A stretch of 60,003 nt of DNA from Anaerolineae bacterium (lineage in GTDB: Bacteria > Chloroflexota > Anaerolineae > UBA3071): assembly GCA_029907105.1 (NCBI GenBank), contig JARYMM010000020.1, positions 1 to 60,003 on the forward strand, given 5' to 3'. Of the stretch, positions 41,028-49,482 are shown in pieces (the stretch's first letter is position 1; each line of letters opens with the position of its first letter). Position numbers and translations under genes: made by a program. The notes under the pieces are model-generated. The model searched no databases, had not been told where the DNA came from, and was given only the letters and a program-made list of their open reading frames with translations.

Positions 41028-42335
41028 TCACTCCAAGGCCTTGATGCAGGCTTCGGCAGCCGACTGCATGGCGGCTGCGGCGTCCTCAGGGGTCTTGGTG
41101 TCGGCCAACACCGCCTGCATTTCCGGCTTCATGGCGTCCCAGTTGCAGCGCATCTCCAGCACGGTAGGCATGGGCGTGCCGACGACCATCTGATCCGCCG
41201 AGCCCTTCAGGATGGGGTCATCAGCGATCAGCGGGTCATCCAGGGCTTCCTTCAGGGCCGGCAAACGCTTCAGCAGCCTGACCATCTCCAACTGCTTGTC
41301 CCTGCTGGCCACGAAGTTGATGAACGCCTTGGCCGCCTCCAGCTTGTCGCCGGAAAGGCCTTTGGCCAGCATAAAGTACACGCCGCTGGTGTAAGGCTTG
41401 GGCCACTCCCCCGTCGCCGAGACCATGGGGATGCGACCCACTCCCAGATCGTCACCCAACACGTCCTTGTAGCTGCTCAGCGACCAGTCGCCGTTGATGA
41501 TCATGGCCGCCTTGCCCTCCTTGAAGAGGGTATCGGCGCCATCATAGTCGCTTTCCGGCGGGATGATCTGGGCGTCATACTTCATGTCGTGCAGGAATTG
41601 CAGGGTGGCGATCATCTCCGGGGTGTTGAGGGTCGGCGTCACCCCATCATCGGCGAACACCTTGCCCTTGAAGCCGCCCAGCCAGGGCACCAGCCAGAAG
41701 GGCTCGGTCTGATTCCAGACCAGGCCGTAGTTCCCGCCACCGGTCAGTTCCTTGCCCTTGGCGAAGAGCTCGTCGGTATCCTTGGGGGCCTCAGCGATGA
41801 GCTTCTTGTTGTAGAGAAGCATCAGGTGGTTGCCGTTGGAAATGGGCACGCCCCACGTCTTGCCCTCCAGTTTCACCGCGGCCAGGGCCGAATCCACAAA
41901 CACGCTCAGGTCGAAGAGACCGTCCACTGGCTCGATGATGTCCGCCGCGACGAAGGGGCCGGCATGGTCGTTGACCGTCCACAGCATCTCCGGCGGGCTA
42001 CCGGCCAGGCTGGCGGTCTGGAAGTCCTCACGCAGAACCTCCACGTTCTCCTTCTTGACCAGCTCAATGGTGATACCGGGATTGGCGGCATTGAATTCCT
42101 CGACCAAAGCCTTGTTCCAGTCCAGGGCCTCCTCCCCCTCCTTCGTCCAGAGGATGAGCTTCACTGCCTCTGGCGGTTTAGGTGTGGGGGCAGGGGGTAC
42201 AGGGGTCGCTTCCTCAGGCTTGGCCGCCGGCGGCGCTGCGGTCGGGGTCGGCTGCGGCGCCGGCCCCGCGCAACCGGACACCAACAGAGCGGTCACCACA
42301 GAGAGGACCAATAGGGCCCAAACGATCTTTTTCAT
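41028..42335 (-). CDS. Maltodextrin-binding lipoprotein (MalE/MdxE-like)
   Basis: A 435-residue binding protein. The lipobox is LLVSGC (Cys about 22) with a Pro-rich linker to residue 55. The mature part (KLILWTKEGEEALDWNKALV, later AMIINGDWSLSSY and PMPTVLEMRCNWDAMKPEMQ) follows the MalE pattern. It binds maltodextrins outside the cell and hands them to the permeases downstream. GAAGGAG precedes the ATG. A strong promoter lies 190 bases upstream. Confidence 0.9.
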   Translation of the reverse strand: MKKIVWALLVLSVVTALLVSGCAGPAPQPTPTAAPPAAKPEEATPVPPAPTPKPPEAVKLILWTKEGEEALDWNKALVEEFNAANPGITIELVKKENVEVLREDFQTASLAGSPPEMLWTVNDHAGPFVAADIIEPVDGLFDLSVFVDSALAAVKLEGKTWGVPISNGNHLMLLYNKKLIAEAPKDTDELFAKGKELTGGGNYGLVWNQTEPFWLVPWLGGFKGKVFADDGVTPTLNTPEMIATLQFLHDMKYDAQIIPPESDYDGADTLFKEGKAAMIINGDWSLSSYKDVLGDDLGVGRIPMVSATGEWPKPYTSGVYFMLAKGLSGDKLEAAKAFINFVASRDKQLEMVRLLKRLPALKEALDDPLIADDPILKGSADQMVVGTPMPTVLEMRCNWDAMKPEMQAVLADTKTPEDAAAAMQSAAEACIKALE

Positions 42336-42461
42336 TTTTTCTTCTCCTTCTTCATTGAATTTTGATACGATGTGTTATGGTTTTCGTCTTTGAAAACTCA
42401 CGCCTGGATGATTGGTCTCAGCAGCCTCCCTCCTTTCTCCGCTTGAGGATTGTCGGGGTTC

Positions 42462-42488
42462 CCTTGTGCAGGCGCCCAACGCACAAGG
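42462..42488. promoter_or_regulatory. Inverted repeat in the maltodextrin operon leader
   Basis: CCTTGTGC (42462-42469) and GCACAAGG (42481-42488) are exact inverses around 11 bases. The site lies about 40 bases downstream of the -10 box, so it may be an operator or an RNA stem. No regulator gene is adjacent. Confidence 0.45.
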
Positions 42489-42528
42489 ACGCAGCAGTTC
42501 TCAGATTCCAGAGCCGCCTTTCATTTAT

Positions 42529-42557
42529 ATCATAGCGCAAGTCAACAGAATTGTCAA
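42529..42557 (-). promoter_or_regulatory. Sigma70 promoter of the maltodextrin operon
   Basis: On the minus strand TTGACA (42552-42557), a 17-base spacer and TATGAT (42529-42534). A TTGAC direct repeat lies inside the spacer. It drives the genes from 42335 down to 34436. Confidence 0.8.
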
Positions 42558-42611
42558 ACCAGAGGAAGCTTCTGGCCAATCCACCAAAACCCTCAGCCCC
42601 TCTTCCCCCTG

Positions 42612-44411
42612 TCAAGCAAAGAAACCAGGACCGTACAGCACGAGAGTCAACAGCGCATCAACCAGGACGAAGATAAGGAAGCCGACGAACAGGGAGGGCC
42701 GACCCGCACGGCGGATGTACAGGATCAGGGCCAAAACGGCCAGGGCCAGCACAAAGACGGGCGATCCCCATTGCATGACCGGAGTCAGCCAGCCGGTTGT
42801 GTAGTCCAACAGGGGGACTGTGGCAAACACCGGCGACAGCACCAGCAGCTTGCCGCCCAGATACAGGATCAGAGCGATCAGCAGGACGACGCGGGGGCCC
42901 TTCTCCTGCAAGCTATCCTCCCGTCCGAAGATGTAGTACAAGACAATGCACACCAGGGGCACAAACACGGCCGGAATCAGCAGCGGAATCAGAGAGAGAC
43001 CGGAGAGCATGCCCCAAACCGTGTCCACAACTCCCACCAAGACATCGGTGGCGTCCAGCCGGTCGAGATGGGCCCTGGCCGCTGCCGCGGTGGTGGCATA
43101 GATGATCTCGTAATTCCCCCAGCCAGCCTGATCCACCCATACCAGGTGCAGGTTTCCGGCCTGATCGCCGGCCAGGCGGGGATAAAGCGAAAAATGACGG
43201 GTACGGCCAGCCACCTGGTAGCCGAGCAGTTGTCCACCCTGAAAGAGAGCCATTACCGGCTGCACGTAGTCGTGTGCCCGGTAGCGAATCATCATGCTCA
43301 GGGCCACAGGCAGCTCCGGCCACTGACCGAAGGCCAGGGCAGGCATATAGACGAAGCCGCTGTAACGGGTCACCCCCTCCGGTGGCAGTTCCCATAGATC
43401 GGGCAACAGCCGTTGGGTTAATCGTGCCTGCCATGTCGGCGAGGGCAGGCGACCGAAGGGAAGGCCGGGGTATTCGCCAGGCAGCAGCACCTGGTTCGTC
43501 CGGCTCCTGTCCGGTCGGCCCAGAGGGAAGCTGGCCCAACTGGTTTCAGCGCTGCCAGCCTGCAGGCCACCGCGGTATTCGGCTGACCAGAAGATGTAGA
43601 CATGGCTGCTGTCCAGGCCCAGGGCAGGCCGCTGCAACAGGGTGCCTGTGCCCACATGCAGGGAGGCCACAACGGCTCCTTGCGCAGGGCCCACGTCTCC
43701 GCCGGGGAAGAAGGCATAGCGGATCTCCTTCTGACCGCCCTGCCGGCCTTGCAGCCAGGCCAGGTGCATCCCGCCCTCGGCATCCACGGCGGCAGCAGGA
43801 TACTCCCCCTGCGGCACCACCAGCGCCGTGGAGACGGGCTCCTGCCCCAACCGATGATGATAGATCCCCGGCGCAGGACCTCCTTCCACAGCCCAGAAGA
43901 CCTCCACCTGCCCGGCGCGGTCGGCCAGCGCCGCCATGCTGGTCACCGTCTCGTCCGCCCCCGAAAGGCGTACAGGTTCGGCAAGAGGCTGACCCTCCTG
44001 GCCTATAGGCAGATGGAACAGCCCCTCTGGCTCGCTGCTGCGGAGCCGCGCCAGGCAGAAGAGGTGCAACACGCCGCTGCCGTCCAGCACGAGCTGTGGT
44101 TCTCGCGGCAGGAACAGAGACGTGGCCAGCATCTCATCCCTCGCCACTCGACCCTGCTCGTCCAATCGGACATAACGCAATGCGGTGCGCTCTTCGGCCT
44201 GGGCACTCCAGGCCAGGTGGACCTCTGTGCCTGCCTCATTGACGGCCAGCGCCGCCGGTTGGGGCAGCGAGGCCACGCCCAGGCGCAGGCCCCGGCTCCA
44301 ATCGGGGCTGACTTTGGCGCTTCGGGTAGGGGTAAGAGCACACCCGGCGACAGCCAGAACCAGCCAGGCCGCGGTCAGGATCAGAAAACACCATCGGCAT
44401 CGTTTGAGCAT
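42612..44411 (-). CDS. Beta-propeller lipoprotein with C-terminal membrane helices
   Basis: A 599-residue protein of unknown function. A signal region ends in a lipobox-like LAVAGC. The middle (about residues 40-450) has repeated strands with patterns such as EVHLAWSAQ, VLHLFCLAR, GMHLAWLQG and NLHLVWVDQ, as in sialidase-like propellers. Four hydrophobic segments lie in the last 140 residues (IPLLIPAVFVPLVCIVLYYI, VLLIALILYLGG and two more). The ATG at 44411 has GGGTGAG in front; a GTG at 44420 overlaps the upstream stop and is a second option. It may be an anchored surface-binding protein. Confidence 0.65.
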   Translation of the reverse strand: MLKRCRWCFLILTAAWLVLAVAGCALTPTRSAKVSPDWSRGLRLGVASLPQPAALAVNEAGTEVHLAWSAQAEERTALRYVRLDEQGRVARDEMLATSLFLPREPQLVLDGSGVLHLFCLARLRSSEPEGLFHLPIGQEGQPLAEPVRLSGADETVTSMAALADRAGQVEVFWAVEGGPAPGIYHHRLGQEPVSTALVVPQGEYPAAAVDAEGGMHLAWLQGRQGGQKEIRYAFFPGGDVGPAQGAVVASLHVGTGTLLQRPALGLDSSHVYIFWSAEYRGGLQAGSAETSWASFPLGRPDRSRTNQVLLPGEYPGLPFGRLPSPTWQARLTQRLLPDLWELPPEGVTRYSGFVYMPALAFGQWPELPVALSMMIRYRAHDYVQPVMALFQGGQLLGYQVAGRTRHFSLYPRLAGDQAGNLHLVWVDQAGWGNYEIIYATTAAAARAHLDRLDATDVLVGVVDTVWGMLSGLSLIPLLIPAVFVPLVCIVLYYIFGREDSLQEKGPRVVLLIALILYLGGKLLVLSPVFATVPLLDYTTGWLTPVMQWGSPVFVLALAVLALILYIRRAGRPSLFVGFLIFVLVDALLTLVLYGPGFFA

Positions 44412-44416
44412 AGATC

Positions 44417-45154
44417 TCACCCTTGCGGCAGCAGCTTATCCTGCACCAGGCTGGCCAGGAAGGTGCGCTCGCTGCCGTCACCAAAGCGCACGCTGACCCG
44501 CACATCGCCGTCGCCAGGCTCCAAACCCGTAACCGTGCCCGGGCCAAAAGCGATGTGGCGTACCGCCTGCCCCTTTCGATACGGCTGCGGCTTGCTCAGC
44601 GGCCTGCGGCCCCGCGCCGCCGCCTGCACTTCGGCCACCTGGCGCGTCTCCCGGTCCCGCCACAGCTCGGCGAAGAGCGCCAGGTCCTCGGGGCGGCGCA
44701 GTCGCCCGTGGATGGCCTCACACCGCTGACGCGCCGCCGCCAGCAGAGGCATCAGCCGCCTCTTGACCCGCGCGGGGCGTTCGCTGCGCGCCAGACGGCG
44801 CGAGGCTCCGCTGAGCGCCGTGCACAGCCGTCCCAACACCCGCTGCGGCTCGCTGTCGTTGGGATCAATGAGCACCAGCGTCACCCCCACCTGCTCGCAG
44901 AGCGCCGCCCGCGTCTGATCGCGCTGCTCCTCCTCCAGAAGCTCCCACTCGCTGGGCCGGCTGCGGCGCGCCTTCGGCTGGCCGCCCACAAAGCGTACCG
45001 CCAGCCCGATCTCCGGATAGAGCCGGTCCAGCTTCAGCCGTCGCCCCGTGGCCGGATTGGTCAGCCACTCCGGTGCGATGTCGCTCTCCATCTCAAAGCC
45101 CTCAAAGACCTGGGCCAGTATTTCCTGCCAGGCCATCCAATGCAATTGTGTCAC
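44417..45154 (-). CDS. Putative Vsr/PD-(D/E)xK-like nuclease with a UvrD-tail-like module
   Basis: A 245-residue protein. The N-terminal half (RRLKLDRLYPEIGLAVRFVG, later EEQRDQTRAALCEQVGVTLV) recalls nuclease-like folds of the Vsr or restriction endonuclease type, with D and E placed as in the active site but no clear lysine. The last 50 residues (AVRHIAFGPGTVTGLEPGDG, ERTFLASLV) resemble the small beta-barrel tail of UvrD/PcrA helicases, which binds RNA polymerase. A role in DNA repair or transcription coupling is inference. Start is a GTG; an ATG at 45136 is possible. Confidence 0.5.
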   Translation of the reverse strand: MTQLHWMAWQEILAQVFEGFEMESDIAPEWLTNPATGRRLKLDRLYPEIGLAVRFVGGQPKARRSRPSEWELLEEEQRDQTRAALCEQVGVTLVLIDPNDSEPQRVLGRLCTALSGASRRLARSERPARVKRRLMPLLAAARQRCEAIHGRLRRPEDLALFAELWRDRETRQVAEVQAAARGRRPLSKPQPYRKGQAVRHIAFGPGTVTGLEPGDGDVRVSVRFGDGSERTFLASLVQDKLLPQG

Positions 45155-45161
45155 GTTCGCC

Positions 45162-46055
45162 TCAACAAATCACCCTCAGCTTGTGCGGGATCACCTCAAA
45201 CTCCAGGCGATGCGCCGCCGTGCTGATGATCTCCCCATCCACCCCCACCGGCAACGGGTCGTCGGAGGTGATGGTCAACCGCCTGGTGCGGCCATAAGTC
45301 ACCTCCGGCCGGTGGATGTGCTGGCCGCTGAAGACCAGCGGCAGGAAGCGCAGGACCTGCAGGCGGCTCATCGCCGTGCCGAAGACGAAGTCGAGCAGGC
45401 CGTCGTCCAGTTCCGCCTGTGGCGTGAGGCGGAAGGCCCCGCCGGTGACGTTGCCGTTGCCCACGGAGACCAGGAGCATGCGCCCGGCGGCGCGGCCATC
45501 ATCCCATGCGATGGTCATGTGCGGTTGCTCGTAGCGGCGCAGGGCGCGGAAAACAGCCACGATGTAGATCAGCGTGCCCCGCAGCCGTTTGATCTTGCGC
45601 GCCTCGATGGTCACCTGGGGCTCGAACCCCACACCCACGTCGTTATCGAAGTAACGGCCATCCACACGGCCCACGTCAATGACCCGCTCCCGCCCCTCCC
45701 GCAGACAGCGGCAGGCCCCTTCGATGTCCAGAGGCAGCCCCAATTGCACCGGCAGGTCATTGGCCGAACCCAGGGGGATGATGCCCATGGGCCCGGCCAG
45801 CCCTTCACCGGCCGCCTGCACCAGGCCATTCATCACCTCGCTGACCGTGCCGTCGCCACCGGCGGCCACCACCGGGGCGTAGCCTTCCACTGCCGCCTGG
45901 CGCGCCAGCTCGATGCCGTGCCCTTCTCCCTCCGTTTGCACCAGGTCGTAGGCGATGCCCTCCCGCCGCAGCGCCGTTTCGATGGCCGGGATGGACTTCC
46001 ATGCCTTCCAGCGCCCGGCGTAGGGATTGACGATGATCCTGGCCTTGCCGTTCAT
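45162..46055 (-). CDS. Diacylglycerol kinase-family lipid kinase
   Basis: A 297-residue enzyme of the DgkB/YegS/BmrU family that phosphorylates diacylglycerol or a related lipid with ATP. The nucleotide motif is AAGGDGTVSEVMNGL (about residues 60-74), then PLGSANDLPVQLGL. GGAGGTG sits seven bases before the ATG at 46055; the longer frame adds only seven residues. It probably recycles or modifies membrane lipid. The neighbouring acyltransferase fits a lipid role. Confidence 0.9.
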   Translation of the reverse strand: MNGKARIIVNPYAGRWKAWKSIPAIETALRREGIAYDLVQTEGEGHGIELARQAAVEGYAPVVAAGGDGTVSEVMNGLVQAAGEGLAGPMGIIPLGSANDLPVQLGLPLDIEGACRCLREGRERVIDVGRVDGRYFDNDVGVGFEPQVTIEARKIKRLRGTLIYIVAVFRALRRYEQPHMTIAWDDGRAAGRMLLVSVGNGNVTGGAFRLTPQAELDDGLLDFVFGTAMSRLQVLRFLPLVFSGQHIHRPEVTYGRTRRLTITSDDPLPVGVDGEIISTAAHRLEFEVIPHKLRVIC

Positions 46056-46152
46056 GGCCTGCACCTCCATCAGCACTGACTGCTTATCGCTCCTCGCCTA
46101 TCGCCTCCCACCCGCATTCTGCCTCCTGTCATGCTCCACGCTTCACGCCCCC

Positions 46153-46839
46153 TCAAGCCATCTGTACGGGCTTCCCGCCGCGAGTCCCGATCACCCGCGC
46201 CGGCACGCCCACGGCAATGGCATACGGCGGGATGTCCTGGGTCACCACAGCCCCGGCGCCGATGATCGCCCCCCGTCCGATGGTCACCCCCTCCAGCACG
46301 CGCACGCCCACGCCCAGCCAGGCGTCGTCCTCGATGACGATCGGCCCCTTGCTGCGCAGCCCTTGCGCCTGGATGGGCCGCGACAGGTCGTCGAAGTTGT
46401 GCTCGTAAGGGCTGAAGGCACACTGCGGGGCGATCTGCACCTGCGCGCCGATGCGCAGGTCGCTGACGAAGCCCTTGAGATTGCAGTGGGCCTGGATGTG
46501 AGTGCCCTGGCCGATGAGCACACTCCCGCCGTGGCCCACCTCGATGATCGTGCCACGGTAGACATGCACCCCCGGCCCCAATGCCACCCTGCCGCCATGT
46601 TCATGGCCGTAGATGACCACCTCATCGTCAATGAAAACCTGGGGGCCGACCTCCAGCCGGGCGCACTTGATCTGAGCGCGGGGAGAGATGTACGGCCTGG
46701 ACGTGAGCGCAGCCAGCAGCTTGCGATCTTTGTACGGGCCAACCAGCGCGCCTGCCAATCGCAGGCACCCGCGGCCGACAAAGGGCCGGTCTGAGAGACG
46801 CATGAGGGTTTTGAGCAGGAAATAACGCCAACGTGTCAT
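46153..46839 (-). CDS. Left-handed beta-helix acyltransferase
   Basis: A 228-residue hexapeptide-repeat transferase. Coils of [LIV]GxxxxI run from about residue 60 to 215 (VLIGQGTHIQAHC, IVIEDDAWLGVGV, VTIGRGAIIGAGAVV). The end resembles serine O-acetyltransferase or maltose transacetylase (IAVGVPARVIG). The open frame runs 100 residues further into repeat DNA; I start at MTRWRYFLLK with GGGGGAG upstream. It probably O-acylates a sugar or lipid. Confidence 0.85.
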   Translation of the reverse strand: MTRWRYFLLKTLMRLSDRPFVGRGCLRLAGALVGPYKDRKLLAALTSRPYISPRAQIKCARLEVGPQVFIDDEVVIYGHEHGGRVALGPGVHVYRGTIIEVGHGGSVLIGQGTHIQAHCNLKGFVSDLRIGAQVQIAPQCAFSPYEHNFDDLSRPIQAQGLRSKGPIVIEDDAWLGVGVRVLEGVTIGRGAIIGAGAVVTQDIPPYAIAVGVPARVIGTRGGKPVQMA

Positions 46840-46879
46840 GGCGGTACTCCCCCTGATAGGAGAGGGATCTGAAGTCTTG

Positions 46880-46955
46880 CCGGTTTCAAGTTCGCCGGTT
46901 CCAGGTTTCCTGTTGCCCGTGCTGACCTGAAACCCGGAATCCCGACCCCGAAACC
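46880..46955. repeat. Inverted GGTTTC/GAAACC tandem array
   Basis: CCGGTTTCAAGTTCGCCGG is followed by GACCTGAAACCCGGAATCCC. It resembles the array at 28918 and fills the gap between the epimerase and acyltransferase genes. Confidence 0.6.
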
Positions 46956-46966
46956 GTTTCAGTTTG

Positions 46967-47923
46967 TCAAAGAGCCGGTTGAACGTATCCGTTCGCCTCG
47001 AACCAGGTGACCGCTGCGGCGAAGGCCTCGGCCAGGGGGGTCTGAGGCAACCCCAGCTCGCGAATGGCTTTGCCCGGGTCGGCGGTGAGCGACGCCGGTC
47101 TGACGCCAGCAGGCCGCTCCTGGTGTCGCCGCCAACGAGCATGCCACGAGGGCTGCTCCGCCTCCGGCATCGTCCGCCCGCTCACCTGGGCCAGCAGCCG
47201 CAGGAAACCATCCACGTCCAGGTTGCCCTGGGCATGGCCCAGGATGTAACGCTCGCCTGGCCGGCTGTGGCGCGCGGCCAGCACATGCCCCCGGGCCACA
47301 TCGCGCACCGACACCCAGTTGATGCCCCCCGGCAGATAGGAAGGCCGTCGTCCGTTCAGGGCATCCACGATGCGCTGCCCGCTGACCGTGGGCTTGAGAT
47401 CGCCAGGCCCCACGGGGGCGCAAGGATGGACGATGACCAGCGACAACCCCTCCTCGGCCAGCCGCCGTGCCACCACCTCGCTCAGGTACTTCGATTTCAC
47501 GTAGTGGCTGGCCGTGGCCCAGAGGTTGAAGGGGGTCTCCTCTGTGGGCAGGCTGCCGTCGGGCGGCCGGCCGATAGTGCCGACGGTCGAGGTGAGCACG
47601 ACTCGCGCCACGCCGGCGGCCAGCGCTGCCCGCAGCAGGCGCTTCGTCCCCCCCACGTTGACGGCATAGGTCTCGGCGGCATCTTCAGGCCGCGAGCTGT
47701 AGCGCGCCGCCAGGTGATAGACGACGTCGCAGCCAGCCACGGCCGCGGCCACCGCCTGCGCATCGCATACATCACCGCAGAGCATTTCGACATCCAGCCC
47801 GGCCAGGTTGCGAAGGTCGCTGCCGGGCCGCACCAGGACACGCACCCGCTCTCCCTCTGCCAGCAGTGCCCGCACCACGTGGCTGCCCACGAAACCAGCG
47901 CCGCCTGTCACCAGGGAAGTCAC
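46967..47923 (-). CDS. HpnA-like NAD-dependent epimerase/reductase
   Basis: A 318-residue extended SDR. Rossmann GGAGFVGSHVVRALL, then RPGSDLRNLAGLDVE, catalytic SHYVKSK (YxxxK) and HPCAPVGPGDLKPT closely follow the hopanoid-associated sugar epimerase pattern. It could modify hopanoid or another lipid head group, but no squalene-hopene cyclase is in the window. Start GTG overlaps the stop of the radical SAM gene as GTGA, so the two are translated together. Confidence 0.85.
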   Translation of the reverse strand: MTSLVTGGAGFVGSHVVRALLAEGERVRVLVRPGSDLRNLAGLDVEMLCGDVCDAQAVAAAVAGCDVVYHLAARYSSRPEDAAETYAVNVGGTKRLLRAALAAGVARVVLTSTVGTIGRPPDGSLPTEETPFNLWATASHYVKSKYLSEVVARRLAEEGLSLVIVHPCAPVGPGDLKPTVSGQRIVDALNGRRPSYLPGGINWVSVRDVARGHVLAARHSRPGERYILGHAQGNLDVDGFLRLLAQVSGRTMPEAEQPSWHARWRRHQERPAGVRPASLTADPGKAIRELGLPQTPLAEAFAAAVTWFEANGYVQPAL

Positions 47924-49425
47924 AGCGAATCACCCTCCGCCTGTTTCGCTGTTCTGCTGACCATCCGCCGCCGCAGTCTGCGCAGCATGGACGGACGGGG
48001 CAACCCTCCCCTGACCCCTCCCAGGGGGAGGGGAGCCTGCGCCGCGGCGGCCCGCATGGCCGCCTCAAAACGCACCAGGTCTGCCTCTGGCAAGGCCGGG
48101 AGGCCGCTGGCGTGGCCCATCTTCTCGCCCAGCCGTGTCCCCGGATAGGGCCGGTAACGGGTGACGTTCACCGCCGGCGGGCGCACGGCCTGCAGGAAGG
48201 CCAGCGTCGCCTCCAGGGCTTGTCGCGTCTCCCCCGGCAGCCCAGTCATCACGAAGAGGCGGCAGTTCAGGCCCAGCCGGCGGCAGGTGGCCACCAGTTC
48301 GGCCACGTGTGCCCGATAGCGCGTCGCCGTCCAGCCGGGCAACAGCCGGTTCACCCCCCACAGCAGCGCCTCATCCACCGTCTCCAGCCCCAGCTTGACC
48401 GTCTGGCAGCCGGCGCGGCGCAGCCGGTAGAGCAGGTCGGCGTCGAAGTGCTCGGGCCGCGATTCACACGCCCACGGAGTCCGCACCCTAGCCCGGCGCA
48501 GCGCTTCGCACAGCTCCACCGCACGTTCCCGGTCGGCAGCGAAGGCAGGATCGCGGAAGATGAGACGGGGCGGGCGGAAGGTCCGCTCCAGCCAGCGGGC
48601 TTCTTCCGCCACCGCCTTCGGCGAACGAGGACGGAAAGGGCCCTGCGCGGCCACGTAGGGGCAATAGGCACATCCGTCGTCGCAACCCCGGCTGGCCGCC
48701 AGGGTCAGGAAGGGGTAACGGTCGTGAGGCAGCAGGTCCCAGGCGGGATAGGGCAGGGCGTCGAGCAATTCGGCAGGTTGTGGGGCCACCGGGCGGTGAA
48801 CCGGCTCGCCGCTGCGGAGGCAGGCCACACCCGGAAGCTCCGCCAGGGCCTGAGGGTCGCCTGCCAACAGGGCCTCTACCGCTGCTGGAGCATGGAACTC
48901 CGCTTCACCCAGCACGGCCAGCCGCGCCGCCGAGTTCTCCAGAACCTGCCGCCAGACGTAACGCACCCCGTTGCCGAAAACGAAGATGGGCACGTCGGGC
49001 TGTGCCTGGGCCAGGGCATTGACGAAATCCAGGTCGGCCTCCAGTGTGGCCACGGAGACCAACACGCCGATAGCCAGAGGAGAGGGAGAGACGGGGAGAC
49101 GGGGAGACGGGGAGAGGGGGAGAGGGGGAGAGGTCTCCTTGTCTCCCTGTCTCCTTGTCTCCTTGTCGTTAAGCAGCAGTTCCCCTTCGATCGCAGTCTG
49201 GGATAGGCGGGTCAATATCTCGTTGAGGGTCAGCCCCTCGGCCACGGCGTCCAGGGCGATCACCGCATATCCCGCCTCGCGCAGGCTGGCGGCGACGTAG
49301 GCCAGCGTCTGCGGTGGGTAGACGAAGCCCCCCGTGCCCGGTGTAGCCACGCCCAACCCGCCGGAGCCTTCCCGATTGGCCGTTGTCCCCGGCGCGCTGG
49401 GGGGGTTAACGAGTATGATGGTCAT
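47920..49425 (-). CDS. B12-binding radical SAM protein
   Basis: A 501-residue radical SAM enzyme. The N-terminal cobalamin-type domain starts IILVNPPSAPG. The cluster motif is CDDGCAYC (CxxxCxxC, about residue 255), followed by TVKLGLETVDE and FVMTGLPGET. Such proteins methylate or rearrange lipids, sugars or tetrapyrroles. An octamer array is read in frame (DKETRRQGDKETSPPLPLSP, about residues 85-115) between two elements of the B12 domain, and a REP-like stretch gives PLPLGGVRGGLPRP near the C-terminus. The start at 49425 begins the domain; the substrate is unknown. Confidence 0.85.
   Translation of the reverse strand: MTIILVNPPSAPGTTANREGSGGLGVATPGTGGFVYPPQTLAYVAASLREAGYAVIALDAVAEGLTLNEILTRLSQTAIEGELLLNDKETRRQGDKETSPPLPLSPSPRLPVSPSPLAIGVLVSVATLEADLDFVNALAQAQPDVPIFVFGNGVRYVWRQVLENSAARLAVLGEAEFHAPAAVEALLAGDPQALAELPGVACLRSGEPVHRPVAPQPAELLDALPYPAWDLLPHDRYPFLTLAASRGCDDGCAYCPYVAAQGPFRPRSPKAVAEEARWLERTFRPPRLIFRDPAFAADRERAVELCEALRRARVRTPWACESRPEHFDADLLYRLRRAGCQTVKLGLETVDEALLWGVNRLLPGWTATRYRAHVAELVATCRRLGLNCRLFVMTGLPGETRQALEATLAFLQAVRPPAVNVTRYRPYPGTRLGEKMGHASGLPALPEADLVRFEAAMRAAAAQAPLPLGGVRGGLPRPSMLRRLRRRMVSRTAKQAEGDSL
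48001..48034. repeat. REP-like CTCCCAGGGGGAGG palindrome, in frame
   Basis: CTCCCCTGACCCCTCCC meets GGGGGAGGGGAG as inverse arms. It is translated PLPLGGVRGGL in the C-terminal tail of the radical SAM protein. Confidence 0.75.
49079..49168. repeat. Inverted pair of octamer arrays (GGGGAGAC / GTCTCCTT), in frame
   Basis: Six G-rich octamers face four pyrimidine octamers. It is translated in the radical SAM protein as DKETRRQGDKETSPPLPLSP and on. The longest array of this class in a gene here. Confidence 0.88.
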
Positions 49426-49449
49426 CGCTTCCACGCTTTGCCAAGGAGA

Positions 49450-49482
49450 CCAATTTACCAATTACCAGTTTACCAATTTACC
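49450..49482. repeat. Degenerate TTACCAAT array
   Basis: Units of TTACCAAT/TACCAGTT in the gap between the GT39-like and radical SAM genes, related to the array at 159-202. Confidence 0.6.
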
